A DNA stretch of 38,079 bases from Paludibacteraceae bacterium (GTDB lineage: Bacteria > Bacteroidota > Bacteroidia > Bacteroidales > Paludibacteraceae). The stretch is taken from positions 1-38,079 of the forward strand of contig JAGBEJ010000014.1 in NCBI GenBank assembly GCA_017937025.1. Direction: 5' to 3'. How positions within the stretch are numbered: position 1 is the stretch's first letter; each line of letters starts with the position of its first letter. Under the pieces are notes generated by a model. The model was given only the letters and a program-made list of their open reading frames with translations. It did no database searches and was not told the origin of the DNA. This document shows positions 15,509 to 23,911 of the stretch, in pieces. Made by a program: the position numbers and the translations under genes.

Positions 15509-17152
15509 ATGCTAAAAACACTTGACATAAAGGACTACGCGATAATCGAACATCTGAGGATAGACCTGAAGGACGGATTCTGCGTAATGACAGGAGAGAC
15601 AGGCGCTGGAAAATCAATAATCATGGGAGCGTTGGGCATGGTGATGGGAGAAAAAGCCGAAGCGAAATCGGTGAGGAACGGAGCCAAGAAAAGTGTTGTG
15701 GAAGCGGTTTTCGCTATCAAGGAATATGACTTGAAAGACTACTTCGACGAGAACGACCTCGACTACGACGACGAATGCACCATAAGAAGAGAAGTGACCG
15801 AAAACGGCAAGTCAAGAGCATTCGTCAACGACACGCCAATAACACACTCCGACCTTAAGAATCTGGGAGAGAAGCTCATAGACATACACTCGCAACACGC
15901 AAACCTGCTGCTGAAGAAAGACTCGTTCCAACTCAAAGTCATAGACACAATAGCCAAGGACGAGAAGGAACTGTTGGAATACAAGAGCGCGTACAAAGCG
16001 TACAAGGACACTGAAAAAGAACTGAGGCAGAAGAAAGAAGAATTAGAGAAAAACCTGACTGAGAAAGACTACATAACTTTTCAGCTCGAAAGGCTAAGAG
16101 AGGCCAACGTGAAGGAAGACGAGGAAAAGGAACTGGAGCAAGAGCAAGAGGCACTCACCTACGCCGGCGACACCAGAGCCGAACTCGAGACCGCATGGGA
16201 AGCCATAAGCGACGATGAACACGGTGCGGAGAATTCAGTCAGGACATCCATAACATACGCGGAAAAAGCCGCAGCCCACGACAACAGCCTGAAAGAACTG
16301 TTGGACAGACTGAAGTCGGCATACATAGAGCTGAAGGACATAGGAAGCGAGCTGGAGAGCCGCAAGGAGAATTTAGAGGTGAATCCGGAGAGGCTGGAAC
16401 TCATCAACGAAAGACTGGACACGATATACACGCTGGAGAAAAAACACGGCGTGGACAACACCAAAGACCTGCTCGCCAAGCAAGCCGAAATTGAGGAAAA
16501 AGTGAATCTGCTGGAAACTGGCGACGAGGAGATAAAGGAGCTGGAGAAAAGACTGGAAAGCGAGAGAAAGAACGCCGAGGAGAAAGCCGCAGCGCTGACT
16601 GACAAGAGAAAAAACGGAGCGCAGAACGCCGAGCAAGAGACTGTAAGAATGCTGAAGGAACTCGGCATGGCAAACGTGAGATTCAACGTCACTATAACCC
16701 ACAAGGACAGTCTTGAGAAAGACGGAGCCGACGACATGAACTTCATCTTCTCCGCCAACGAGAAAGGAGCGATGCAGAAGATAGAGGAAGTGGCGTCGGG
16801 CGGCGAGATAGCGAGAGTCATGCTCACACTGAAAGCACAGATGGCGGCGTCACGACAACTGCCAACCATCGTATTCGACGAAATAGACACCGGCATCAGC
16901 GGCGAGGTGGCCGACAAGATGGGAAGGATTATGAAAGACATGGGCAGCTCGATGCAAGTCATCTGCATCACCCACTTGCCACAAATCGCATCGAAGGGCA
17001 GCAACCACTACCACGTATATAAATCGGACTCGACGACAAAGATTGACATGCTCAGCGAAACAGACAGAGTCAAGGAGATAGCGCAAATGCTATCGGGAAG
17101 CGGAATAACCGACGCCGCGATAGAGAACGCCAAGGAACTTCTTAAAGGATAA
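15509..17152 (+). CDS. recN: RecN, DNA repair ATPase
   Basis: An SMC-like ATPase that gathers DNA ends during double-strand-break repair. The 547-residue protein shows Walker A GETGAGKS (29-36), a long coiled coil from about residue 150 to 380 (KELRQKKEELEKNLTEKDYI; EELKE/AEEKAAALTDK-rich), the ABC signature VASGGEIARVMLTLK, Walker B TIVFDEIDTGISGEVADKMG and the H-loop CITHLPQIA. It is the last gene of the bamD-side run and ends at a bidirectional terminator. Arginine codons are about 25 AGR to 2 CGN by eye. Confidence 0.96.
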   Translation: MLKTLDIKDYAIIEHLRIDLKDGFCVMTGETGAGKSIIMGALGMVMGEKAEAKSVRNGAKKSVVEAVFAIKEYDLKDYFDENDLDYDDECTIRREVTENGKSRAFVNDTPITHSDLKNLGEKLIDIHSQHANLLLKKDSFQLKVIDTIAKDEKELLEYKSAYKAYKDTEKELRQKKEELEKNLTEKDYITFQLERLREANVKEDEEKELEQEQEALTYAGDTRAELETAWEAISDDEHGAENSVRTSITYAEKAAAHDNSLKELLDRLKSAYIELKDIGSELESRKENLEVNPERLELINERLDTIYTLEKKHGVDNTKDLLAKQAEIEEKVNLLETGDEEIKELEKRLESERKNAEEKAAALTDKRKNGAQNAEQETVRMLKELGMANVRFNVTITHKDSLEKDGADDMNFIFSANEKGAMQKIEEVASGGEIARVMLTLKAQMAASRQLPTIVFDEIDTGISGEVADKMGRIMKDMGSSMQVICITHLPQIASKGSNHYHVYKSDSTTKIDMLSETDRVKEIAQMLSGSGITDAAIENAKELLKG

Positions 17153-17170
17153 GAGACAACATACCGCACA

Positions 17171-17204
17171 AAAAAGGGGAACGAATCATCGCTCCCCTTT
17201 TCTA
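17171..17204. terminator. Bidirectional terminator between recN and the OmpH-like gene
   Basis: AAAAGGGGA (17172-17180) pairs with TCCCCTTTT (17193-17201), with A's upstream and T's downstream, so it can act on both convergent genes. Confidence 0.85.
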
Positions 17205-17220
17205 TTTCGTAGCCAGTCCG

Positions 17221-17976
17221 CTATTTCTTGCCGAAACGCGCGTTCAGCTGGTCAACAACCTCCTTGGTGATGTCGCACTCCTTCTCGGCGAACAGCACAT
17301 TGTCGTTGACAGTATTCGCCAGGATAATCTTGTAGTTGTGAGTCTTGTTGTATTCCGCAAGGAAAATGTTCACAGTGTCCTTCAGCTGCTCATTGAGTTT
17401 CTGCTGTTCCTGCAAAAGTTCCTTAGTCAGACGCTCGTCGAGTTGTTCTAGCTCCTGGCGCTTCTTGAGCAATCGGTTGTTCTCAGCCTCGGCTCTGTCG
17501 CGCGAAAGGAAGGCGTTGTTCTGCAGTTTGTTCTGGAACTCGGCAGCATCTCTCTGCCACTCCTGCATACGTCGCTGGAGCTGTGCGCGTGAAGACTCAG
17601 TCTTCTTGAGCAGACTCTCGTTAGCCTGCTTTGCGAACTGGTAATTGGCAAGCAGCGAGTCCACCTGCACATAAGCCACCTTGAACTGCTCGGTTTTTAC
17701 AGAATCGCCTTTTGAGACGACTGCACCACCGCAACATGCAGGATTCTCACATTTAAGATGCAGTACAAAAAGGATTACAACAGCAACAAAGAGGACTATA
17801 TTTGAGCCTAAAAGGAATTTAGGATTCAAAAGAAAACAACTTTTCTTATCCGCACATTCCTTGTCTGCGGTTATCTCTTCATTCGAAGGATTCTCACTCC
17901 CTTGTCCGTCCAAATCTGGTGTTGGTGCTTCATCATTTGACAAATCAATGGAATTCAATTCTTCTTCATTAATCAT
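17221..17976 (-). CDS. Membrane-anchored Skp/OmpH-like protein
   Basis: A 251-residue protein of the OmpH/Skp chaperone family, which binds unfolded outer-membrane proteins in the periplasm. Instead of a cleavable signal it has an acidic, probably cytoplasmic tail of about 50 residues (MINEEELNSIDLSNDE...), then one membrane helix (about 55-74, LLGSNIVLFVAVVILFVLHL). The periplasmic part begins with a Cys-rich CENPACCGG, then the OmpH start VAYVQVDSLLANYQFAKQAN, a long charged coiled coil (ESSRAQLQRRMQEWQRDAAE, FQNKLQNNAFLSRDRAEAEN) and the closing YKIILANTVNDNVLFAEKEC then DITKEVVDQLN. The tethered arrangement differs from classical Skp. It is transcribed alone, with a -7-like element at 18021-18028. 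Confidence 0.85.
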   Translation of the reverse strand: MINEEELNSIDLSNDEAPTPDLDGQGSENPSNEEITADKECADKKSCFLLNPKFLLGSNIVLFVAVVILFVLHLKCENPACCGGAVVSKGDSVKTEQFKVAYVQVDSLLANYQFAKQANESLLKKTESSRAQLQRRMQEWQRDAAEFQNKLQNNAFLSRDRAEAENNRLLKKRQELEQLDERLTKELLQEQQKLNEQLKDTVNIFLAEYNKTHNYKIILANTVNDNVLFAEKECDITKEVVDQLNARFGKK

Positions 17977-18020
17977 AGTATAAGATTTATATGTTAGTCA
18001 AGAAATAAAGTATAGTAAAA

Positions 18021-18028
18021 CAAATATA
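18021..18028 (-). promoter_or_regulatory. -7 element of the OmpH-like gene
   Basis: Minus-strand TATATTTG, about 45 nt before the start codon; no firm -33 element. Confidence 0.55.
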
Positions 18029-18134
18029 GGAATAATCAATCCTTATACATCGGCATGAGGAGTATTTCGCACTGATATTCATTCTTTTTAACAGAAGAAG
18101 AGCGCTGTTGACACAAAGAAAAAGCCCTATTCGC

Positions 18135-18142
18135 TATATTTG
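18135..18142 (+). promoter_or_regulatory. -7 element of pepD
   Basis: TATATTTG, 23 nt before the ATG. A TTGACA lies 24 nt upstream (18108-18113), a little beyond the usual spacing. Confidence 0.55.
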
Positions 18143-18165
18143 TTGAAAACTAAAAAACACGCATT

Positions 18166-19608
18166 ATGTACAACTCAAAAGCGCCAGAAATCTGGGCTGA
18201 ATTCGATAAGATAACGAAAATAGGAAGACCATCGAAAAAAGAAGGCAAGATTAGAGAATATCTGATAAACTGGGCCAAGGAACACGGTCTGGAAAGCGAG
18301 ACCGACGAGGCTGGCAACGTGATAATAAGGAAAAAAGCCGCCGAAGGACAGAACGGACGGGCGCCGATAGCCCTGCAAGCCCACATGGACATGGTCTGCG
18401 AGAAGGACGAAGGCGTGAGCCACGACTGGGAAAACGACCCGATAAAGACGAAAATCGAAGGCGAATGGCTGACAGCCGAAGGCACGACTCTCGGCGCCGA
18501 CGACGGCATCGGCATGGCGATGGCACTGGCCATACTGAAGTCCGACACTGTGAAGAACAGCGAGCTCGAATGCCTGTTCACTGTGGACGAGGAGACCGGA
18601 CTGTACGGCGCGACCAACATAAAAGAAGGCTGGCTGAAGGCTAAGACGCTCATTAACCTCGACTCCGAGGAAGAAGGCGAATTCTGCATTGGATGCGCCG
18701 GCGGCAGAGACACCATAGGCGAGCTGAAGTTTGAGACCGAAGAGCCAAGCGACGGATTGTACTTCTTCTCGGTGACAGTAAGCGGACTCGTGGGCGGACA
18801 CTCCGGCGAAGACATCAACAAGAGCAGAGGCAACTCGATAAAAATCATAGGCGAATACCTGAATAGGCTCAACGAGCAGTGCGGCGTCAGAATCGCCCAC
18901 ATAAAGGGCGGCAACCTGAGGAACGCCATACCGAGATACGCCGAAGCCGTAGTCGCAGTTCCGTTCTCGCAGAAGGAAACCGCCATCGTAGCCGCCAACA
19001 TTTTCGGCGCGGAACTGCAAAAGACATACGACGGCACGGACGACAAGGACGTTGACATGAAGATAGAGTCGCACGCAGAAAAGGAGCGCGTCATGAGCAA
19101 GGAGATAAGCGACAGGCTGATAAAAGCAATCATGGACTGCCCTCACGGCGTGATAGAGATGAGCAAGGAAATACCGGGACTTGTGGACACATCGACCAAC
19201 CTCGCCGCTGTAAGCATAAAAGACAGCACCATAATAATAGAGACAAGCCAGAGAAGCCCGAGCGAGAGCGGAAAAGAGAAAGCGAGCAAGGCTGTGGGCA
19301 AAGTGCTCGACGAGATGGGCGCCAAGACAACCTACGGCAAGGACTACCCGGGCTGGGAGCCGAACTTCAAGTCTGACATCGTGAAGAAGTGCTGCGACAG
19401 CTACAAGAAACTGTACGGCAAGTCGCCTATAGTGAAGGTGATACACGCAGGACTCGAATGCGGCGTGTTCCTGAGGAAGTACCCGGACTTGGACATGATA
19501 TCGTTCGGCCCGACACTCGAGGGCGTGCACTCCCCTTCGGAGAAAGTGAACATTCCGTCGGCTGACAGAACATACGAATTACTCATTGACATCATTGAAA
19601 ATGTCTGA
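18166..19608 (+). CDS. pepD: PepD, aminoacyl-histidine (beta-Ala-His) dipeptidase
   Basis: A cytosolic metallopeptidase of the M20 family that cleaves Xaa-His and other dipeptides. At 480 residues it has standard length. The di-zinc site is visible: the H-x-D of LQAHMDMVCEKD, TLGADDGIGMAMALAI, the catalytic pair of Glu in FTVDEETGLYGA, the Asp of LINLDSEEEGEFCIGCAGGR, and the late His in LEGVHSPSEKVNI. The lid domain contains SGLVGGHSGEDINKSRGNSI. It starts after a TATATTTG element and ends 35 nt before the histidine kinase gene; a shared transcript is possible. Confidence 0.95.
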   Translation: MYNSKAPEIWAEFDKITKIGRPSKKEGKIREYLINWAKEHGLESETDEAGNVIIRKKAAEGQNGRAPIALQAHMDMVCEKDEGVSHDWENDPIKTKIEGEWLTAEGTTLGADDGIGMAMALAILKSDTVKNSELECLFTVDEETGLYGATNIKEGWLKAKTLINLDSEEEGEFCIGCAGGRDTIGELKFETEEPSDGLYFFSVTVSGLVGGHSGEDINKSRGNSIKIIGEYLNRLNEQCGVRIAHIKGGNLRNAIPRYAEAVVAVPFSQKETAIVAANIFGAELQKTYDGTDDKDVDMKIESHAEKERVMSKEISDRLIKAIMDCPHGVIEMSKEIPGLVDTSTNLAAVSIKDSTIIIETSQRSPSESGKEKASKAVGKVLDEMGAKTTYGKDYPGWEPNFKSDIVKKCCDSYKKLYGKSPIVKVIHAGLECGVFLRKYPDLDMISFGPTLEGVHSPSEKVNIPSADRTYELLIDIIENV

Positions 19609-19643
19609 TTATAGGCGTTTTTGTCCACTTTACACAAAAAAGA

Positions 19644-20783
19644 ATGAAGTTTGAGAAATTGCGTGATAATTTTGCTTCTTATTACTCACACGCAATGTAT
19701 CGCAGAAACAAGAATTACAAGAAAGACAAGACCATGATTATTATGCACTTGTGCATAATCCTGGCTCTCATGCTTACTCTCCCGAGCTTCATAATGCTTG
19801 GCACCAGCTCCATTCTTTACGAGCTGATACAGCTGGTGTACCACTTCATATTATGCCTGACATGCGTATATATGAGTCTAGCCATCATTAAGAAGCAGGA
19901 TGACGGCAAAACGCCGGAAGTCGTGATTCTCTTCGTGGCGATGTTCATCATGACAGTCAGCATCTTCTTGCTGCACGACGCACTGCTGATGAAGACAAGC
20001 CGCATTCTCGCTTCCGACGAGAAAGCCAACGAATGGATTCTAAGGACAAACAAATTCAAGGATTTCATTCCTTTATATAAAAGAGTAATATTCCTTGCGA
20101 TACACACGATAACATTCTGCGCGCTGATTTTTTACATTGTAAAGTCGGAATCAGACAAGACCAAAAGGTCCATAATCCTGACCGAGCTGACAAAGACCAA
20201 GAACGAGAACCTGGAGACACAGCTCCAACTGCTCAAACAGCAGATAAGCCCGCACTTCCTCTTCAACTCGCTGAACGCGCTAAGATGCATCGCCACCGAC
20301 AACAAGACGAAAAGCTACATAACGCAGCTGAGCAACGTGTACAGATACCTGCTGACCAACAACAAACACAAGGACGAGGACCTTGTGTTACTGAAGGACG
20401 AGCTGGAATTCACAAATTCATACCTCTACATACTGAAGGAAAGATTCGAGGACGCTCTGGACATAGACATAAACATAAGCCAGGAGACGCTATACATGCA
20501 GATACCGCCATTGGCGCTGCAAGTGCTCATCGAGAACGCGACCAAGCACAACGTAGTCTCTATGGACTCGCCGCTGAGCATATACATATACAACGAAGGC
20601 GAGGAAACACTCGTGGTGAAGAATAATCTGCAGCCTAAGCTGTCGTCGGAAGACAGCCTCGGCATAGGACTGGACAATATAAAGAAAAGATACCAGCTGC
20701 TGAGCGACAAGGAGATTGAGATTATAAAAACAGACACTGACTTCACAGTGAAGATTCCACTGATAAAAAGACGTGACAAATGA
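19644..20783 (+). CDS. LytS-type sensor histidine kinase
   Basis: A 379-residue membrane kinase of the His_kinase (LytS/YehU) type. The N-terminal half has about four membrane segments: IIMHLCIILALMLTLPSFIM, ILYELIQLVYHFILCLTCVY, VVILFVAMFIMTVSIFLL and VIFLAIHTITFCALIFYIV. A helix (LETQLQLLKQQ) then leads to the phosphoacceptor motif ISPHFLFNSLNALRCIA with His204. The ATPase domain shows PPLALQVLIENATKHNV (N-box) and SLGIGLDNIKKRYQLL (G-box). There is no extracellular ligand domain, so the signal may be sensed in the membrane. It overlaps the response regulator by 4 bp (ATGA), a sign of translational coupling. Confidence 0.93.
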   Translation: MKFEKLRDNFASYYSHAMYRRNKNYKKDKTMIIMHLCIILALMLTLPSFIMLGTSSILYELIQLVYHFILCLTCVYMSLAIIKKQDDGKTPEVVILFVAMFIMTVSIFLLHDALLMKTSRILASDEKANEWILRTNKFKDFIPLYKRVIFLAIHTITFCALIFYIVKSESDKTKRSIILTELTKTKNENLETQLQLLKQQISPHFLFNSLNALRCIATDNKTKSYITQLSNVYRYLLTNNKHKDEDLVLLKDELEFTNSYLYILKERFEDALDIDINISQETLYMQIPPLALQVLIENATKHNVVSMDSPLSIYIYNEGEETLVVKNNLQPKLSSEDSLGIGLDNIKKRYQLLSDKEIEIIKTDTDFTVKIPLIKRRDK

Positions 20784-21556
20784 TTAGGATTCTGATAATA
20801 GAAGATGAGATAAAAGCCGCGAAAGAGCTGAAAAAACTCATCGAGGAGCAGAGAAACGACATGGAGGTCGTGGGCATAACCGGCTCGGTGAAGAAAAGCA
20901 TCGAATGGCTCAGCGAGAACGAGATGCCGGACCTTATATTCTCCGATATACAGCTGGCTGACGGACTGAGTTTCGAGATATACAAGCAAGTAAACGTGAC
21001 CGCCCCTATAGTGTTCTGTACCGCATTCGACGAATACGCCATACAGGCATTCGACGCCAACGGCATAGACTACCTGCTCAAGCCGATAGACGAGGACAAG
21101 CTGGCACGAGGACTGGAGAAATTCAGCAGAATGAGGCCAGCGAACGGAAACGACGACTCTGCCGGCACGAACTACCAGCAGCGGATAAACGACCTCGTGA
21201 ATCAGCTGGACAAAAGCTACAAGACAAGCCTGCTCGTGTATTTCCAAGAGAAGATAATACCGATAAAGACCGAGGACATCGACTTCATAAACTCAGAGAA
21301 CGGCATCGTGACCGCATGGCTCAACAACGGCAAGCACTACATACTGAACCACACGCTCGACGCGCTGGAAGGCATGCTCAATCCAAGCACATTCTATAAA
21401 GCCAACCGCCAGTTCATCATAAACCGCAAGGCGATAGTGAACATCGAGCACTACTTCACCAGAAGACTTGTCGTGAAGCTGTCGCAGCCGACTCCGGAGA
21501 ACATCATTGTAAGCAAAGTGAAAGCAAGCGATTTTTTAAAATGGGTAGAAAACTAA
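20780..21556 (+). CDS. LytTR-family response regulator
   Basis: A 258-residue two-component regulator. The receiver domain (1-120) has the acidic pair IIEDE, the phosphoacceptor Asp56 in LIFSDIQLADGLSF, the Thr/Ala region VFCTAFDEYAIQAF and the Lys of YLLKPIDEDKL. The C-terminal LytTR DNA-binding domain runs from about residue 160 (IIPIKTEDIDFINSENG ... ALEGMLNPSTFYKANRQFII, NRKAIVNIEHYFTRRLVVKL). LytTR domains bind direct repeats upstream of target promoters; I did not find an obvious matched pair here. The start overlaps the kinase stop and the end overlaps the HD gene by 16 bp, so the three genes form one unit. Confidence 0.93.
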   Translation: MIRILIIEDEIKAAKELKKLIEEQRNDMEVVGITGSVKKSIEWLSENEMPDLIFSDIQLADGLSFEIYKQVNVTAPIVFCTAFDEYAIQAFDANGIDYLLKPIDEDKLARGLEKFSRMRPANGNDDSAGTNYQQRINDLVNQLDKSYKTSLLVYFQEKIIPIKTEDIDFINSENGIVTAWLNNGKHYILNHTLDALEGMLNPSTFYKANRQFIINRKAIVNIEHYFTRRLVVKLSQPTPENIIVSKVKASDFLKWVEN

Positions 21557-22797
21557 ACAAGAACAAGATAATAAACGACCCTGTACTGGGGTTCATTTCG
21601 TTGCCGTACGAGTCGTTGTACGACCTGCTGCAACACCCGTACATACAGAGACTGACAAGAATCAAGCAGCTCGGACTGTCGCTGCTTGTGTACCCCGGCA
21701 ATACGCATACAAGATTCATACACTCGCTCGGAGCGATGCACCTGACAGCCGAGGCGCTGCGCCAGCTTAAGGACAAAGGCAACGACATAACCGACGAGGA
21801 GGCGGAAGCCACACTGCAAGCCATTCTACTGCACGACATCGGGCATGGTCCGTTCTCGCACGCGTTGGAGAACATCATCGTGGAAGACCTTGAGCATGAG
21901 GAGATAACCCTCATCATGATGAATAAGATAAACCAAGAGATGAACGGAAAGCTGGACCTCGCCATCAAAATCTTCAAGAACGAGTACCACAAGAAATACT
22001 TCCACCAGCTCATCTCGAGCCAGCTGGACATGGACCGTCTGGACTATCTGATAAGAGACAGTTTCTTCTCCGGAGTGAGAGAAGGCAGCATCGGCGCGGA
22101 AAGAATCCTGAAGATGCTCAACGTGAAAGACGACAAGCTCGTAATCGAGGCAAAAGGCATTTATTCGGCAGAGAACTTCCTGATAGCCAGAAGACTCATG
22201 TACTGGCAGGTGTATCTGCACAAGACAACCGTCGCTGCCGAAAAGATGCTCAAGTTCATACTCATACGCGCGAAAGAACTGAGCCTGTCCGGCAAAAGCC
22301 TATACGCGTCATCGGCTCTGAAATACTTCATAAACAACAAGATAACAGGCAAAGAGTTCCGCAATAACGACGAAGCTTTGGAGAAATTCAGCTTCCTCGA
22401 CGACTCCGATGTCATAAGCGCGATAAAGGAATGGTCGCAAAGCGATGACAAGGTTCTGTCATACTTATGCAAAAGCCTGATAAACAGAAGATTGTTTAAG
22501 GTAAGAATCAGCGAATCCGAGACAGAGTTCGACACATTGAAAGAACGTCTGCTCACGGGATTCAAGAGCATGGGCTACACCGACGAGGAGATAAAATACC
22601 TCTATTCTTACGGCGAAGTGAAAAGCAGGACCTACGACCCAAGCAACGACAAGATACAGATAATAGAAAAAGACGGAAACACGACGGAAATCTCGGACGC
22701 GTCAGACATTCTGAACACAAACACTGTGGCAAGGAAGACCTCGAAACATTATTTATGCTACGCACAGGTATTTGAGGAAAACATAGAGGGTAATTAA
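21541..22797 (+). CDS. HD-domain (SAMHD1/dGTPase-like) phosphohydrolase
   Basis: A 418-residue HD-superfamily protein. The metal-binding residues fit H...HD...D: His in THTRFIHSLGAMHL, the HD pair in AILLHDIGHGPFSHALE, and the later Asp in SSQLDMDRLDYLIRDSFFSG. The ordering and the GNTHTRFIHSLG start match deoxynucleotide triphosphohydrolase-like proteins, although the true substrate in Bacteroidetes is not known to me. The C-terminus (residues 250-418) is helical and unassigned. It begins inside the response regulator gene (16-bp overlap). In many Bacteroidetes this gene directly precedes lpxD, as here. Confidence 0.9.
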   Translation: MGRKLNKNKIINDPVLGFISLPYESLYDLLQHPYIQRLTRIKQLGLSLLVYPGNTHTRFIHSLGAMHLTAEALRQLKDKGNDITDEEAEATLQAILLHDIGHGPFSHALENIIVEDLEHEEITLIMMNKINQEMNGKLDLAIKIFKNEYHKKYFHQLISSQLDMDRLDYLIRDSFFSGVREGSIGAERILKMLNVKDDKLVIEAKGIYSAENFLIARRLMYWQVYLHKTTVAAEKMLKFILIRAKELSLSGKSLYASSALKYFINNKITGKEFRNNDEALEKFSFLDDSDVISAIKEWSQSDDKVLSYLCKSLINRRLFKVRISESETEFDTLKERLLTGFKSMGYTDEEIKYLYSYGEVKSRTYDPSNDKIQIIEKDGNTTEISDASDILNTNTVARKTSKHYLCYAQVFEENIEGN

Positions 22798-22808
22798 TCA
22801 AAATTTCT

Positions 22809-22816
22809 TATTTTTG
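22809..22816 (+). promoter_or_regulatory. -7 element of lpxD
   Basis: TATTTTTG fits TAnnTTTG and begins 11 nt after the HD-gene stop, 29 nt before the lpxD ATG. It suggests that the lipid A genes can be transcribed independently of the two-component genes. Confidence 0.55.
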
Positions 22817-22845
22817 TAAATCAACAAAATAAGAAAGGAAACAGC

Positions 22846-23898
22846 ATGATAGAATTTTCCGCACAACAGATTGCCGACTTTCTAAAAGGAAGCATAATTG
22901 GCGACCCTGAGGTCAAAGTAAATAATCTTTCAAAAATAGAGGATGGCAAGCCTGGAACGCTGACATTTCTTTCCAACCCGAAATACACCCAGTACATATA
23001 CGAGACAAACGCAAGCATCGTGCTTGTGAACAACAGTTTCGAGCCAGAGAAGGCTGTCAAGGCGACACTCATCAAAGTCGAGGATTCGTACAAGGCGCTC
23101 TCGCTGCTGCTCAACCTCGTAGCGGCAAACATGCCTAAGCCAGCAGCCGGCATATCGCCACTCGCATTCGTATCGGAGACAGCGAAAATCGGCAAGGACG
23201 TGTACATCGGCGAATTCGCATACATCGGCAACGGCGCCGAAATCGCCGACGGCGCAAGAATCTACCCACAGACATTCATCGGACACCACACAAAGATAGG
23301 CAAGGACACCACGCTGTACGCCGGAGTCAAGATATACGACAACTGCGTCGTTGGCGCGAACTGCATTCTGCATTCAGGATGCGTGCTCGGCGCTGACGGA
23401 TTCGGCTTCGTGCCTGAGAAGGACGGTAGCTGGAGCAAATTGCCACAGATAGGCAACGTGTATGTGGAAGATAATGTGGAAATCGGCGCCAACACTACTA
23501 TCGACCGCTCAACCATGGGCTCGACACGCATCCACAAGGACGTGAAGCTCGACAATCTGGTGCACATAGCCCACAACGTAGAGATAGGCGAGAACACAGC
23601 CATGGCAGCGCAATGCGGCATCGCCGGCTCGACGAAAATCGGCAAGAACTGCATACTGGCAGGACAGGTCGGCATCGTCGGACACATATCAATAGCCGAC
23701 AGAACAATATTCGGAGCGCAGTCAGGATGCAGCAGAACAGTCAAGAACGAAGGCGAGATGCTCATGGGCTACCCTGTGAGACCTCTCATGAAATACAAGA
23801 GAATAACAGCAATTGAGCACAAGCTGCCTGAGATTTACGAAGAATTCAACGCTCTGAAGAAAGAGGTTGAGGAACTAAAAAAGAAACTGAACCAATAA
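22846..23898 (+). CDS. lpxD: LpxD, UDP-3-O-(3-hydroxyacyl)glucosamine N-acyltransferase
   Basis: The third acylation enzyme of lipid A synthesis. The 350-residue protein has the N-terminal uridine-binding domain ([33 protein letters not shown]). A left-handed beta-helix of hexapeptide repeats follows ([40 protein letters not shown]). The catalytic His lies in the [14 protein letters not shown] segment. The C-terminal helix ([19 protein letters not shown]) trimerises. It starts after its own -7 element, and lpxC/fabZ follows after 13 nt. Confidence 0.96.
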   Translation: MIEFSAQQIADFLKGSIIGDPEVKVNNLSKIEDGKPGTLTFLSNPKYTQYIYETNASIVLVNNSFEPEKAVKATLIKVEDSYKALSLLLNLVAANMPKPAAGISPLAFVSETAKIGKDVYIGEFAYIGNGAEIADGARIYPQTFIGHHTKIGKDTTLYAGVKIYDNCVVGANCILHSGCVLGADGFGFVPEKDGSWSKLPQIGNVYVEDNVEIGANTTIDRSTMGSTRIHKDVKLDNLVHIAHNVEIGENTAMAAQCGIAGSTKIGKNCILAGQVGIVGHISIADRTIFGAQSGCSRTVKNEGEMLMGYPVRPLMKYKRITAIEHKLPEIYEEFNALKKEVEELKKKLNQ

Positions 23899-23911
23899 AA
23901 ACATAACAGAC

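Noticed and set aside
18175-19530. Long antisense frame opposite pepD (451 codons)
   Set aside because: It is a mirror of the strongly supported pepD gene, with composition expected from the reverse strand and no recognisable domain.
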